From positions 113,276-177,275 of the forward strand of contig JAGDZQ010000031.1 in NCBI GenBank assembly GCA_049115715.1: a stretch of DNA of 64,000 nucleotides. The letters are read 5' to 3'. A program made the position numbers and the translations under genes. Each line of letters starts with the position of its first letter. The first letter of the stretch is position 1. Below are positions 1 through 8,594 of the stretch, piece by piece. The notes beneath the pieces are model-generated. The model was not told the origin of the DNA. It did not search any database and worked only from the letters and a program-made list of their open reading frames with translations. This DNA comes from JAMZMI01 sp049115715. GTDB taxonomy: Bacteria > Bacteroidota > Bacteroidia > Cytophagales > Cyclobacteriaceae.

Positions 1-1
1 G

Positions 2-604
2 AACTTCGGGGCTCTTCGGGTACTTAATGATGATGTGGTGGCTGGAGGTAAAGGCTTCAGGACTCATCCGCATGAGAACATGGAGATTGTCTCAATTCCA
101 TTATCTGGTGACTTAAAACACAAGGACAGCATGGGCAATGAGCAAATAATAAAGCAGGGAGATATCCAGGTTATGAGTGCAGGAAGCGGTATCTATCACT
201 CAGAATTTAATAAAAACAATAATCAGGAAGTAAAATTTCTTCAAATCTGGCTTTTCCCGAACGGCAAAGATGTAACACCCAGATATGATCAATTATCTCT
301 GAACCCTGAGGATCGAATCAATAAATGGCAACAGGTTCTTTCTCCTTATCAAGAGGATGAAGGTGTTTGGATCAATCAAAATGCTTGGTTTCATATGACT
401 AAACTAGAGAAAGGCAAAACGCTCAGCTACGACTTGAAAAATCCGAAAAACGGAATTTATCTTTTTACCCTTTCGGGAAAATGGAAAACTGAAAGCGAAA
501 CGCTAGAAACCAGAGATGGCTTTGGTATTTGGGATGTAGACTTCCTAGAAGTACAAGCAGAAGAGACAACAGAGCTCTTGATGATGGAAGTACCAATGGC
601 TTGA
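2..604 (+). CDS. Pirin family protein, 5' end outside window
   Basis: Partial cupin-fold pirin. The reading frame is already open at base 2 (it begins NFGALRVLNDD), so the GTG at 35 is not the true start. About 40 N-terminal residues probably lie outside the window. The iron-binding motifs of the family are visible: HPHEN near the start (two His) and GIYHSEF about 40 residues later (His and Glu). Pirins are Fe-binding cupins, and some act as quercetinases or redox-sensing regulators; the substrate cannot be told from sequence. The gene converges on atpC, and a bidirectional hairpin terminator separates the two. Confidence 0.9.
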   Translation, partial: NFGALRVLNDDVVAGGKGFRTHPHENMEIVSIPLSGDLKHKDSMGNEQIIKQGDIQVMSAGSGIYHSEFNKNNNQEVKFLQIWLFPNGKDVTPRYDQLSLNPEDRINKWQQVLSPYQEDEGVWINQNAWFHMTKLEKGKTLSYDLKNPKNGIYLFTLSGKWKTESETLETRDGFGIWDVDFLEVQAEETTELLMMEVPMA

Positions 605-626
605 GAAACGCACAAAAGATACAAAA

Positions 627-656
627 AAAAGGTCATCTCTTTCGAAATGACCTTTT
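627..656. terminator. Bidirectional terminator between pirin and atpC
   Basis: A 10-bp perfect stem (AAAAGGTCAT at 627-636 with ATGACCTTTT at 647-656) encloses a 10-base loop. A-tracts on the left and T-tracts on the right give a U-run in both directions, so it can end the pirin transcript and the atpDC transcript. Confidence 0.8.
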
Positions 657-680
657 GATATATTTTAATTAGTATACTAA

Positions 681-938
681 CTACTGGCTAATCTTCTCGG
701 CGAGAACAGTCACTTTGTTATTAAGGACTTCAACAATACCACCATCTACCATCCAGTTCTCTTCTTCTAATCTCTTATCAACTAGCTTTTCAAGTCGGAT
801 ACCTCCTTTTCCAAGCGTCGAGATCAAAGGAGCGTGATTATTCAAAATCTGAAATGAACCATCACTTCCTGGAAACGAAGCACTTTGTACTTCTCCTTCA
901 AATACTTTCTCGTCTGGTGTAACTATTTCTAAAAACAT
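681..938 (-). CDS. atpC: ATP synthase F1 epsilon subunit
   Basis: 85 residues, beginning MFLEIVTPDEKVFEGEV. This is the N-terminal beta-sandwich domain of the F1 epsilon subunit, part of the central stalk, with the conserved PGSDG and NNHAPLIS segments. The C-terminal two-helix inhibitory domain of longer epsilon subunits (about 130-140 residues) is absent, as is usual in Bacteroidota. It lies 72 bases downstream of atpD on the same strand and is presumably cotranscribed. The rest of the ATP synthase operon is not in the window. Confidence 0.95.
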   Translation of the reverse strand: MFLEIVTPDEKVFEGEVQSASFPGSDGSFQILNNHAPLISTLGKGGIRLEKLVDKRLEEENWMVDGGIVEVLNNKVTVLAEKISQ

Positions 939-1010
939 GATCTAGGTCTTCTGGAAAGATTGCCCTGTGCTAGCACAGGAAACCCTTCAGTTATTGCTTT
1001 TATACTTGAC

Positions 1011-2519
1011 TTATGCGTTTGCTTCAGCCATTAACTTCTGGCCTTTTTCAATCGCATCTTCTATTGTACCTACAAGGTTGAAAGCTGCTTCTGGAAGCTC
1101 ATCGTGCTTACCATCCATGATTTCATTAAATCCCTTTATAGTATCCTTGATATCAACCAATACTCCAGAAAGACCAGTAAACTGCTCTGCTACATGGAAA
1201 GGTTGAGATAAGAATCTCTGAACTCTTCTTGCTCTGTGAACGACTAGTTTATCTTCATCGGATAATTCATCCATACCCAAGATTGCAATGATATCCTGAA
1301 GTTCTTTGTATCTCTGCAAAAGCTCCTTCACATTCTGAGCACAATCATAATGCTCATCTCCTAACACATCTGAACTCAAAATTCTTGAAGTGGAATCCAA
1401 AGGATCCACCGCAGGATAGATACCAAGCTCAGCAATTTTTCTTGAAAGTACCGTAGTAGCATCAAGGTGAGAGAATGTTGTTGCTGGTGCAGGGTCAGTT
1501 AAATCATCCGCAGGTACGTATACGGCCTGCACAGAAGTAATTGATCCGTTCTTAGTAGATGTAATTCTTTCTTGCATCAGACCCATCTCAGTAGCCAATG
1601 TAGGCTGGTAACCTACAGCTGAAGGCATCCTTCCAAGGAGGGCAGATACTTCCGAACCTGCTTGAGTAAATCTGAATATATTGTCAACGAAGAAAAGGAT
1701 ATCTTTTCCTTGACCTGTACCATCTCCATCACGGAAATATTCTGCAATCGTCAATCCAGAAAGTGCCACTCTTGCACGTGCCCCAGGAGGCTCATTCATT
1801 TGTCCGAAAACAAATGTTGCTTTTGATTCTAGTAAATCTGTGGTTTTCACCTTTGACAGATCCCATCCTCCTTCTTCCATAGAGTGCTTGAAATCATCAC
1901 CGTAGTTTACGATTCCTGCTTCAATCATTTCACGAAGAAGGTCATTTCCTTCTCTTGTTCTTTCACCTACTCCAGCAAATACAGAAAGACCTGCGTATGC
2001 TTTCGCGATGTTATTAATAAGTTCTTGAATCAATACTGTCTTACCAACACCAGCTCCTCCAAACAAACCAATTTTACCTCCTTTTGCGTAAGGCTCAATC
2101 AAGTCAATTACTTTGATACCTGTATATAGTACCTCAGTGGCTGTTGATAAATCTTCGAATTTTGGTGCTTGCCTATGAATAGGAAGCGACTTTTTAGTCT
2201 CTGGCTGTGGCATACCGTCGATAGCCTCGCCAACCACATTGAACAAACGTCCTTTAATATCATCGCCAATTGGCATTGCGATAGGAGAACCTAAATCCTC
2301 TACTTCCATTCCTCGCATCATACCATCTGTTGCGTCCATCGCAATGGCTCTTACAGATTCTTCTCCGAGATGTTGCTGCACCTCAAGAACGACTTTTGTC
2401 CCGTCTTCTTTTATTACTTGTAATGCATCTAATATTTTTGGAAGTGTCGATCCTTCAGCATCGAAAGATACGTCAACTACAGGTCCGATTACCTGAGTTA
2501 TTTTGCCTTGATTAGCCAT
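1011..2519 (-). CDS. atpD: ATP synthase F1 beta subunit
   Basis: 502 residues, the normal length for the catalytic beta subunit of F1. Visible motifs are the P-loop GGAGVGKT (about residues 157-164), GERTREGNDL, the Walker B segment ILFFVDNIFR, the SALLGRMPSAVGYQPTLA block, and DELSDED, which corresponds to the DELSEED lever. It forms the alternating catalytic sites with the alpha subunit, which is encoded elsewhere. The atpD-atpC pair separated from the other atp genes is a common arrangement in this phylum. The ATG at 2519 gives the standard start MANQGKITQVIGPVVDV. Confidence 0.98.
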   Translation of the reverse strand: MANQGKITQVIGPVVDVSFDAEGSTLPKILDALQVIKEDGTKVVLEVQQHLGEESVRAIAMDATDGMMRGMEVEDLGSPIAMPIGDDIKGRLFNVVGEAIDGMPQPETKKSLPIHRQAPKFEDLSTATEVLYTGIKVIDLIEPYAKGGKIGLFGGAGVGKTVLIQELINNIAKAYAGLSVFAGVGERTREGNDLLREMIEAGIVNYGDDFKHSMEEGGWDLSKVKTTDLLESKATFVFGQMNEPPGARARVALSGLTIAEYFRDGDGTGQGKDILFFVDNIFRFTQAGSEVSALLGRMPSAVGYQPTLATEMGLMQERITSTKNGSITSVQAVYVPADDLTDPAPATTFSHLDATTVLSRKIAELGIYPAVDPLDSTSRILSSDVLGDEHYDCAQNVKELLQRYKELQDIIAILGMDELSDEDKLVVHRARRVQRFLSQPFHVAEQFTGLSGVLVDIKDTIKGFNEIMDGKHDELPEAAFNLVGTIEDAIEKGQKLMAEANA

Positions 2520-2604
2520 GTTTTTTGATTTAAAGAAACTATGTATTCGAATCGAGTGCGAAATTAAACTAAATCTGGCTAAGAGAAAACATGAAATAGG
2601 AAAA

Positions 2605-3864
2605 TCACACTTTTAATAATATCCTAAAGGTGGTGCCCTTGTTAATCTCTGTGGATTTGATAAAAATTCTCCCTCCGTGGTAATTTTCCACGATCCTTTT
2701 CGTCAGTGCAAGTCCAAGACCCCAACCCCGTTTTTTAGTAGTGAAACCTGGTTTAAAGATTTGGCTTACATTCGATTTAGAAATCCCTTTTCCTGTATCT
2801 GATACATCGATGGCGACCTTGCCTTCATTGGCTCGCAGAATTTTGATTTTGATGTATCCTTTGCCTTCCATGGCATCTACAGCATTTTTTATCAGGTTTT
2901 CGATTACCCATGCAAACAGGGAACCATTGATCTGCGCCGTAATGTCCTTGCTTGGGAAAATCTCAATTGACAACTTGACCTTCGTAGAGATCCGACGTTC
3001 GAGATAACTCGAAACTTCGATGATGCGATCGTAAACATTCTCTGCCTTCAGTTGCGGTGTACTTCCAATACTAGAAAACCTTTCTGTGATCATGCTTAGC
3101 CTGTCCACATCTTTGTTAAGCTCATCAAAAATCTCTACGTCCTTGGGGTAGCTCATCTTAAAATACTCAACCCATGCCATAAGAGAAGAGAGCGGTGTTC
3201 CAAGCTGGTGTGCTGTTTCTTTAGCTAAACCAACCCAAACCCTATTTTGCTCGGCAGTTCTCGAATAGTTGAATACGGCAAAGGTGATCAGACCAAAAAT
3301 CGCAATTATCGAAAGCTGGATGTATGGGTAATATTTCAACTGGGTAAGCAAATTGGAATTCCGGTAATAGATGTATTTGTATCCTAAAACCCGATTCTCA
3401 TTGTCATTGAGCGTAACAATGATTGGTTCTCGAGCAGACTTCATCCTTTCAACTTCTTCCAATAGGTAAGCTCTTTTCTTCTTTTGTGCTTTAATCTTAT
3501 CCACCTTCGGCAAATTCTTAAAGAACTCTGGGTTGCCATTTTGATCTGTGAGAATGACCGGAATCGTGGTATTGGCTTGAATGATCTTTTCTAATATTAA
3601 AACAAAATTTACCGCATCGTTTTCATTGGCCAGATACTCCAATGTATTGGCATACAGATCGATTTGCTTTTTCTCCCGCTTTCGAATCTTCTTTACCAAT
3701 GTATTGGTATAAATCACTGAACCAGCACTTATAACAATAGAAATCGCCAGAACCACCCATTTGAACCCTGTTCTACTTGTATAAATACTGATACCGTTTG
3801 ACTCTTTTTGGTTAGCCACTTGCTGAGAATTAGAATTGTAATTTAACCAACATGTTTTCACCAC
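2605..3864 (-). CDS. Membrane sensor histidine kinase, orphan
   Basis: 419 residues. A short N-terminal tail leads to TM1 (about 35-53), then an extracytoplasmic or linker segment rich in charged helix (about 54-178), then TM2 (about 181-198). The kinase core has the H-box AKETAHQLGTPLSS with His219, the N-box ENLIKNAVDAM, the G1 box DTGKGI and the G2 box RGWGLGLAL. All ATP-binding motifs are intact, so it should be active. No response regulator gene lies next to it. The start is uncertain: GTG codons at 3864 and 3861, and a further GTG at codon 17, are all possible, and there is no ATG before TM1. It is 85 bases upstream of atpD on the same strand. Confidence 0.9.
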   Translation of the reverse strand: MVKTCWLNYNSNSQQVANQKESNGISIYTSRTGFKWVVLAISIVISAGSVIYTNTLVKKIRKREKKQIDLYANTLEYLANENDAVNFVLILEKIIQANTTIPVILTDQNGNPEFFKNLPKVDKIKAQKKKRAYLLEEVERMKSAREPIIVTLNDNENRVLGYKYIYYRNSNLLTQLKYYPYIQLSIIAIFGLITFAVFNYSRTAEQNRVWVGLAKETAHQLGTPLSSLMAWVEYFKMSYPKDVEIFDELNKDVDRLSMITERFSSIGSTPQLKAENVYDRIIEVSSYLERRISTKVKLSIEIFPSKDITAQINGSLFAWVIENLIKNAVDAMEGKGYIKIKILRANEGKVAIDVSDTGKGISKSNVSQIFKPGFTTKKRGWGLGLALTKRIVENYHGGRIFIKSTEINKGTTFRILLKV

Positions 3865-3987
3865 AAAACCTTTAAAGCCAGATACCGATCAAACTATTTC
3901 TACAATGAGTTTGTGGAGATTTTTTAGATTTAGCTTTTACATATAGCCCGAGAGCTTTTTACGTGAAAGATTCTTTGTAATTATGTA

Positions 3988-4800
3988 ATGGTAAAGCAAA
4001 CAACAGGTTTTGCGAGGTTTATAAACAGACATACGTATTACAGCTCAACTCCGATGAGAATACTCCTGAGGCTTTATTCTATTTATACTTACATCATCTT
4101 TGTTCTTACTTTTTTGGCTTTCGTCCCAACGATGATTGTATTGGCTCAAAAAAAACGTTTTCATAAAACTGCGCTTCAGCTGAATACTGCATGGTCATGG
4201 ATTTATTTTAAGGCCATTTTTATCAAAGTCAAGTTTTCATTTGAAGAAAAACTGGAAAGGGGAAAGACTTATATTTTTTGTGCAAACCATTTTTCCTATT
4301 TGGACATTCCAATCATTGCGGGTCTGCACCTGCCATTTAAGTTTATAGGAAAAAGCTCTATAGCCAAAGTGCCTATTTTTGGGTACATGTTCAAGACGCT
4401 TCATATTACAGTAAATAGAAGTAATATCATGAGCCGGGCCCGAAGCTTAAAAAAAACTCAGGAATCCTTAAAAGAGGGATTCAACATGATGTTTTTCCCG
4501 GAAGGGGGGATATTAACGAAAAGCCCTCCAAAGATGGTTGGGTTCAAAGATGGTGCTTTTAGGTTAGCGATTGAAGAAAATATCCCTGTGGTACCCATTA
4601 CATTTCCCGACAATTATGTAATCCTACCAGACGATGATTCATTCATGATTCGACCAAGAAAATGCAGAGTCATTGTACATAAACCGATCTACCCAAAGGA
4701 TTGTCAAAATGATATAGTGTCTTTAAAATCAATGACCAAATCTACAATAGAGAAAGAGCTGGCAAAATATCACACTGAAAATGTCGGCACTGTTGGCTAA
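3988..4800 (+). CDS. plsC: 1-acyl-sn-glycerol-3-phosphate acyltransferase (PlsC family)
   Basis: 270 residues. It has an N-terminal hydrophobic segment (about 30-52), then the acyltransferase signature NHFSYLD (NHx4D, His101 and Asp106), the FKFIGKSSIAKVPIFG substrate block and the FFPEGG motif (about 170-174). The family transfers an acyl chain to lysophosphatidic acid at the inner membrane, giving phosphatidic acid. It is first in a plus-strand run with gatC 35 bases downstream. An internal ATG at codon 23 (MRILLRL) is an alternative start just before the membrane segment. Confidence 0.9.
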   Translation: MVKQTTGFARFINRHTYYSSTPMRILLRLYSIYTYIIFVLTFLAFVPTMIVLAQKKRFHKTALQLNTAWSWIYFKAIFIKVKFSFEEKLERGKTYIFCANHFSYLDIPIIAGLHLPFKFIGKSSIAKVPIFGYMFKTLHITVNRSNIMSRARSLKKTQESLKEGFNMMFFPEGGILTKSPPKMVGFKDGAFRLAIEENIPVVPITFPDNYVILPDDDSFMIRPRKCRVIVHKPIYPKDCQNDIVSLKSMTKSTIEKELAKYHTENVGTVG

Positions 4801-4835
4801 TATTGCATCTTATCTCTGGTTGAATAAGCGAAAGC

Positions 4836-5123
4836 ATGAATATTGATAAAGAAACGTTACAAAAGATTGCTCATTTGGCAAGACTTGAACTCGATCCCTC
4901 CAAGGAAGATCAAATGAAAAAAGATCTAGAGGAAATCATCGACTGGGTGGACAAGCTAAACGAATTGGACACAGATGGCATAGAGCCTTTGACCAACATG
5001 TCTTTTGAAGTGAATGCTTTCAGAGAAGATAAAATCGTGGAGCCACTTTCTCAGGAAAGGGGTTTGAAAAATGCTCCGGATAAGTCAGGTGATTACTTCA
5101 AAGTGCCTAAAGTACTTGAATAA
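4836..5123 (+). CDS. gatC: Glu-tRNA(Gln)/Asp-tRNA(Asn) amidotransferase subunit C
   Basis: 95 residues, typical GatC length, beginning MNIDKETLQKIAHLARLEL and containing the conserved WVDKLNELDTDGIEPL segment. GatC stabilises the GatAB amidotransferase that converts misacylated Glu-tRNA(Gln) or Asp-tRNA(Asn). The window also encodes AsnS (62374-63822), so the Asp-tRNA(Asn) route is probably not needed and GatCAB more likely serves tRNA(Gln). gatA and gatB are not in the window. Its stop lies 4 bases before the start chosen for the next gene. Confidence 0.95.
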   Translation: MNIDKETLQKIAHLARLELDPSKEDQMKKDLEEIIDWVDKLNELDTDGIEPLTNMSFEVNAFREDKIVEPLSQERGLKNAPDKSGDYFKVPKVLE

Positions 5124-5127
5124 CTTT

Positions 5128-7986
5128 ATGAAGGGTAAAGATCTTCTTACCAAAATCTTAGTATTCTTATATCTAGCCGTCCTGATCACGATGGCTTACT
5201 ATTACTGGCAAGGAGCTGATAGTTCTATCGATTGGAAAATAACCACTCATGCCGAGCCCTCAGAGTTTATAGCCTATCAATTTCAAAAGGGGCCTTTCGA
5301 GCTTTCTGTACCCGGCAACTTCTATTCACTCACTGAATCTTTCAGCGCCGGGCCTATAGAAAGGTATCTTAATAGAGATTCTATATTTCTGGTACTTACC
5401 TGGGCAGGCATTCTGATGATATTAACTCTGGCCACCTACCTTTCCAGAATATGGTTTACTGGTGTAGCTGGTTTATTCATATTCATGATTATCAACATGA
5501 AGTTCTCTGCCATTCAATTATTCGGTTTTGGAGATTTTTCTTCATGGGGAAACCTTGTGCTAATTTCTCTTTTTATAGCTCCAGCCTATGTGTTTCAGGC
5601 ATATTTCAAATATGCCAATTTTGTCCTTCGATTAAGCACGTTTGTCATCGCATCTATTGTGGTTGTATTATTCGGATCGGTGGAGGTCGTCGCTCTACAA
5701 GAGCAATTCAACATCGGCATTTACTTCAGTATGATGGTATTGATGTTGCTGTTTTTAACCATAGTAGCTGAAGAAAACGTCTTTGCTATTCTATTTCTCA
5801 TAACGAAAAACAGAGGTGGAGAACACAACGAAAAACACTTCTCCGTTTTCTCACTGGTTTATCTCGGATTCTTAGGAATGGTCTATGGTAAAAAGGCTGG
5901 CTTTCTTAAAATGGAACTTCCTTTTTTCGATCCTTACATACTCCTGATCATATCTTCTCTTATAGCTCTCTCGAGCTTGAAACATAAGCAGCACATTTAT
6001 AATAATCTATTGAGTCAAGATCAGGCGCTACAAATATTTGCGGCTATTGGGCTTGCAATATTCAGTTACCTAGGGCTTGCTTTTTCCAGAGGAAACGATC
6101 CCGTATTTGAAGGTCTTCATTACTTTATCGTTTATGCGCATCTTGGGTTTGGTGTTCTGTTTTTCATCTACACAATTGTCAATTTTGTAAATCCACTTGC
6201 CAGCGGGTTTCAGGTATATAAAGTTGTATACAAGGAACGGAATTTCCCATATGTGACCGCTCGGATTGCGGGAGTCATCATTGTTCTGGCTTTTTTCCTT
6301 TATGCTGATAAAGAGCCTTTTAAGCTTTTTCGAGCTGGTCATTTCAACTATTTGGGTGAGCAGGCTGAGTTAAATAATGAAGATGGATTAGCGCACCAAT
6401 ATTACATCGAGGGAAGTATATACGGCCATGACAATCACTTTTCTAACTACAAAGTAGCCTATCGTAATCTACAAAAAGGGAAAACCGAGGAAGCAAACTA
6501 TAAGTTTGGAAGGGCTACTCTAAGATACCCAACTCCTCAGGCTTTCGTCAATCAGTCAAGTACATATGGAATGCTCAATGAAGTGACTCCTTCCTCTATT
6601 GCACTTCAGACTGGCCTAAAGAGATTTCCTGGGAATAATTCTATCTTAAATAATCTCGGTCTGATCTATACAGATCTTGGCAATCTGGAAACAGCTAAAA
6701 GCTACTTTAGCCAAGCATCAGAGAAAGAAAGCTGGAACAGTGCCAATCAAGTGAACCTATGGCGAATTGGGATGGGAGAAAATCCGGCTCAAAGTTTTAG
6801 TGAAGGTAGCCTTGGTGTAAAATCTAACGTTGTAGCAAATGCTCTGGCTTTAAATACAGAGTTTGATATTGATTTCAACCCGGAGGATTTAAACTCAAGC
6901 TATTCGCTACACAGAAACACTTACTTGATTAATAGTGCCTGGTACTTCAATTCTGATGAGTCTAGAAATGCTCTAAACTTCAACACTCAAAATCCGCTTG
7001 AGGAAGGTGTTTATGAAAATAGTCTTCATGCTCTGGCATGGTCGACTTACAAAAGCGGGAATGTAAATCAAGCACTTAAAAAGCTCGATCAGCTATCCCA
7101 TCAATCCAATAGTAGCAATAGAGGTAAGTACTGGAATGAAATGGGACTAATCGCCTTGGATCAACACTCACCAGGTGTAGCACTCAGTTTTTTCGAACGA
7201 GCTCTTGAATCCGGTAATGGGGAGGCTTTTCTAAACAAAGCTGTTGCTCTTTTAGAAAAAGGGGATTTCGAATCGGCAATTGACTTTATGCAGGTAATGG
7301 CAAGCGCGGACTCATCACAGCAAGCAATGCTTGATGATTTCCAAATCATTCTCAACGAAGATCACTTGACAGAAGATCAAGAGCTAATCAAAAGATATTA
7401 TCAGTACAATACTTATTCTATAGCTGAAATGAGTGAATGGGTGCCTTCACAAAACCCAATTTATCTTAAATCTCTTTGGAAAAAGCTTTCAAAAGAAACG
7501 CTTGAACGACAAGACGTTGAAGCTTTGGAAAGCTACATGAAGGTTTTCGATCCATTTCTCGACACTCAAGATTACGAAAGCTGTTTGACCATCTTGGCTC
7601 TTGAAAGTGGAGTTGACCTTCCACAGGGTCATCCCGTGACGGCAATTTTGAGCAGTGAAGATTCTATCAAAAGTCAGCTTCTATTTGAAAAGGGAGAACA
7701 AAATGCACTCGATGCTCCTTTGGTTTTGGCTATAGCCAAACACCTTGAGAAAGAGAATCTTCAAATGTCCTACGACCTTCTCGTAGAGTCAATTGACATT
7801 AACCCCAATCATATTGGATTGCTTAAGGCGTATGCAATGACAGCACTGGAAATCAACTTGGTTGATTATGCTCGTCCAGTGATTGATCGCTTGTCTTCAC
7901 TTTTGAGTAAAAGTGAGTTTGAGGCATTCTATTTTGCTTTTGAAACAAAGAAGAAGGAGTTAGAGGAGCGTGAGGTGGAATGGTAA
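5128..7986 (+). CDS. Large polytopic membrane protein with TPR repeats
   Basis: 952 residues from the ATG at 5128. The open frame extends to 5071 inside gatC, but MKGKDLLTKILVFLY at 5128 begins with a normal membrane segment and follows the gatC stop by 4 bases. The first ~385 residues are mostly hydrophobic, with about ten predicted membrane spans. From about residue 410 to the end there are degenerate tetratricopeptide repeats, for example around NNLGLIYTDLGNLETAKSYF and WNEMGLIALDQHSPGVALSFF. I do not recognise a named family. The architecture suggests a membrane-anchored scaffold in the envelope; that is inference. Its end converges on the toxin-antitoxin pair. Confidence 0.85.
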   Translation: MKGKDLLTKILVFLYLAVLITMAYYYWQGADSSIDWKITTHAEPSEFIAYQFQKGPFELSVPGNFYSLTESFSAGPIERYLNRDSIFLVLTWAGILMILTLATYLSRIWFTGVAGLFIFMIINMKFSAIQLFGFGDFSSWGNLVLISLFIAPAYVFQAYFKYANFVLRLSTFVIASIVVVLFGSVEVVALQEQFNIGIYFSMMVLMLLFLTIVAEENVFAILFLITKNRGGEHNEKHFSVFSLVYLGFLGMVYGKKAGFLKMELPFFDPYILLIISSLIALSSLKHKQHIYNNLLSQDQALQIFAAIGLAIFSYLGLAFSRGNDPVFEGLHYFIVYAHLGFGVLFFIYTIVNFVNPLASGFQVYKVVYKERNFPYVTARIAGVIIVLAFFLYADKEPFKLFRAGHFNYLGEQAELNNEDGLAHQYYIEGSIYGHDNHFSNYKVAYRNLQKGKTEEANYKFGRATLRYPTPQAFVNQSSTYGMLNEVTPSSIALQTGLKRFPGNNSILNNLGLIYTDLGNLETAKSYFSQASEKESWNSANQVNLWRIGMGENPAQSFSEGSLGVKSNVVANALALNTEFDIDFNPEDLNSSYSLHRNTYLINSAWYFNSDESRNALNFNTQNPLEEGVYENSLHALAWSTYKSGNVNQALKKLDQLSHQSNSSNRGKYWNEMGLIALDQHSPGVALSFFERALESGNGEAFLNKAVALLEKGDFESAIDFMQVMASADSSQQAMLDDFQIILNEDHLTEDQELIKRYYQYNTYSIAEMSEWVPSQNPIYLKSLWKKLSKETLERQDVEALESYMKVFDPFLDTQDYESCLTILALESGVDLPQGHPVTAILSSEDSIKSQLLFEKGEQNALDAPLVLAIAKHLEKENLQMSYDLLVESIDINPNHIGLLKAYAMTALEINLVDYARPVIDRLSSLLSKSEFEAFYFAFETKKKELEEREVEW

Positions 7987-7999
7987 CCAAGATACATAT

Positions 8000-8299
8000 T
8001 CACCTAAGCTCTGGTTCCTGACTTGTGTGGATGACATTGAGAATGTCAATAGATTTTTCATTCACTTGATAGACAATTCTGTAACTCCATCTAAAAACTC
8101 TTCTAATATTTTCTGGGTTGTCAGGATAATATTCATCCAGCTGATACTTCTCTGGATAAAAAGGAAGCTTCTTTGAAGCACTTATGATCTCTGACTTCAC
8201 TCTTTTTGCTGCTTGGGGAGAATCAAGTTTAATATAATCATGATGATGCTTTAGAGACTCCATTGCCTTTTCAGACCAAACAACCTTTTTCTTCACCAA
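8000..8299 (-). CDS. RelE/ParE-family toxin
   Basis: 99 residues with the ParE-like pattern: N-terminal VVWSEKAMESLKHHHDYI helix, then DSPQAAKRVKSEI, then the strand block IRRVFRWSYRIVYQVNEKSIDILNVIHTSQEP. RelE/ParE proteins inhibit gyrase or cleave mRNA at the ribosome; the sequence looks closer to ParE. It sits directly downstream of its likely antitoxin. A TTG at 8299 or a GTG at 8296 could start it, giving a 7- or 4-base overlap with the antitoxin stop. This overlap indicates translational coupling in a classic type II module. Confidence 0.85.
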   Translation of the reverse strand: MVKKKVVWSEKAMESLKHHHDYIKLDSPQAAKRVKSEIISASKKLPFYPEKYQLDEYYPDNPENIRRVFRWSYRIVYQVNEKSIDILNVIHTSQEPELR

Positions 8300-8517
8300 A
8301 GATCAGATTGCTTTTCTAGTTCTTCAACGGTGAGGCTTTTTCCTTCTTCGATTTGCTGCCTTGCTTCATCAATCGAATCAATATACTCTTGCTGAGACAT
8401 TGGCCCATGGGGCCCTTTTGTCTTTTTTAGAACAGAAAAGATCGCCTGAAGCTTTTCACCATCTTTTGTGGCATCAATAGCTCGATGGAGTTGAAGTTGT
8501 AAGTCTGCAATATTCAT
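8293..8517 (-). CDS. Antitoxin of the ParE-type module
   Basis: 74 residues: a helical N-terminal part (NIADLQLQLHRAIDAT) and an acidic tail (QQIEEGKSLTVEELEKQSDLW). Small, upstream of and overlapping the toxin gene, it fits a type II antitoxin that neutralises the toxin through its C-terminal tail. I cannot assign a named DNA-binding fold with confidence. A perfect 10-bp palindrome and a 7-bp inverted repeat lie 46-77 bases upstream and could be the autoregulatory operator. Confidence 0.8.
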   Translation of the reverse strand: MNIADLQLQLHRAIDATKDGEKLQAIFSVLKKTKGPHGPMSQQEYIDSIDEARQQIEEGKSLTVEELEKQSDLW

Positions 8518-8562
8518 CTTGATTGATTTAAGATAGTTAAGTTAAAGCTAAAACGTGATACT

Positions 8563-8572
8563 TTAGATCTAA
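8563..8572. promoter_or_regulatory. Palindrome upstream of antitoxin, candidate operator
   Basis: Perfect 10-bp palindrome TTAGATCTAA, 46 bases upstream of the antitoxin ATG. A near-consensus -7 element (TAGCTTTA on the minus strand, 8543-8550) sits between it and the gene. Palindromes here are typical of autoregulated toxin-antitoxin modules; binding is inferred. Confidence 0.4.
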
Positions 8573-8575
8573 GAG

Positions 8576-8594
8576 TTGATTATCAGGTAATCAA
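8576..8594. repeat. Inverted repeat over the VWA stop codon
   Basis: TTGATTA (8576-8582), spacer TCAGG, TAATCAA (8588-8594). It overlaps the stop codon of the VWA gene (8591-8593) and lies upstream of the antitoxin. No U-tract follows on either strand, so it is more likely a second operator half or a chance hairpin than a terminator. Confidence 0.35.

Noticed and set aside
35..604. GTG at 35 as the true start of the pirin gene
   Set aside because: The frame is open to base 2 with pirin-like residues (NFGALRVLNDD), so the gene is cut by the window edge.
1884..2129. Frames antisense to atpD, and similar long frames opposite other genes
   Set aside because: They are shadows of strongly conserved genes, with no family similarity or ribosome-binding sites.
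8000..8517. Toxin-antitoxin pair as evidence of a genomic island
   Set aside because: No integrase, transposase, tRNA target or direct repeats are seen around it, and the base composition looks like the surroundings.
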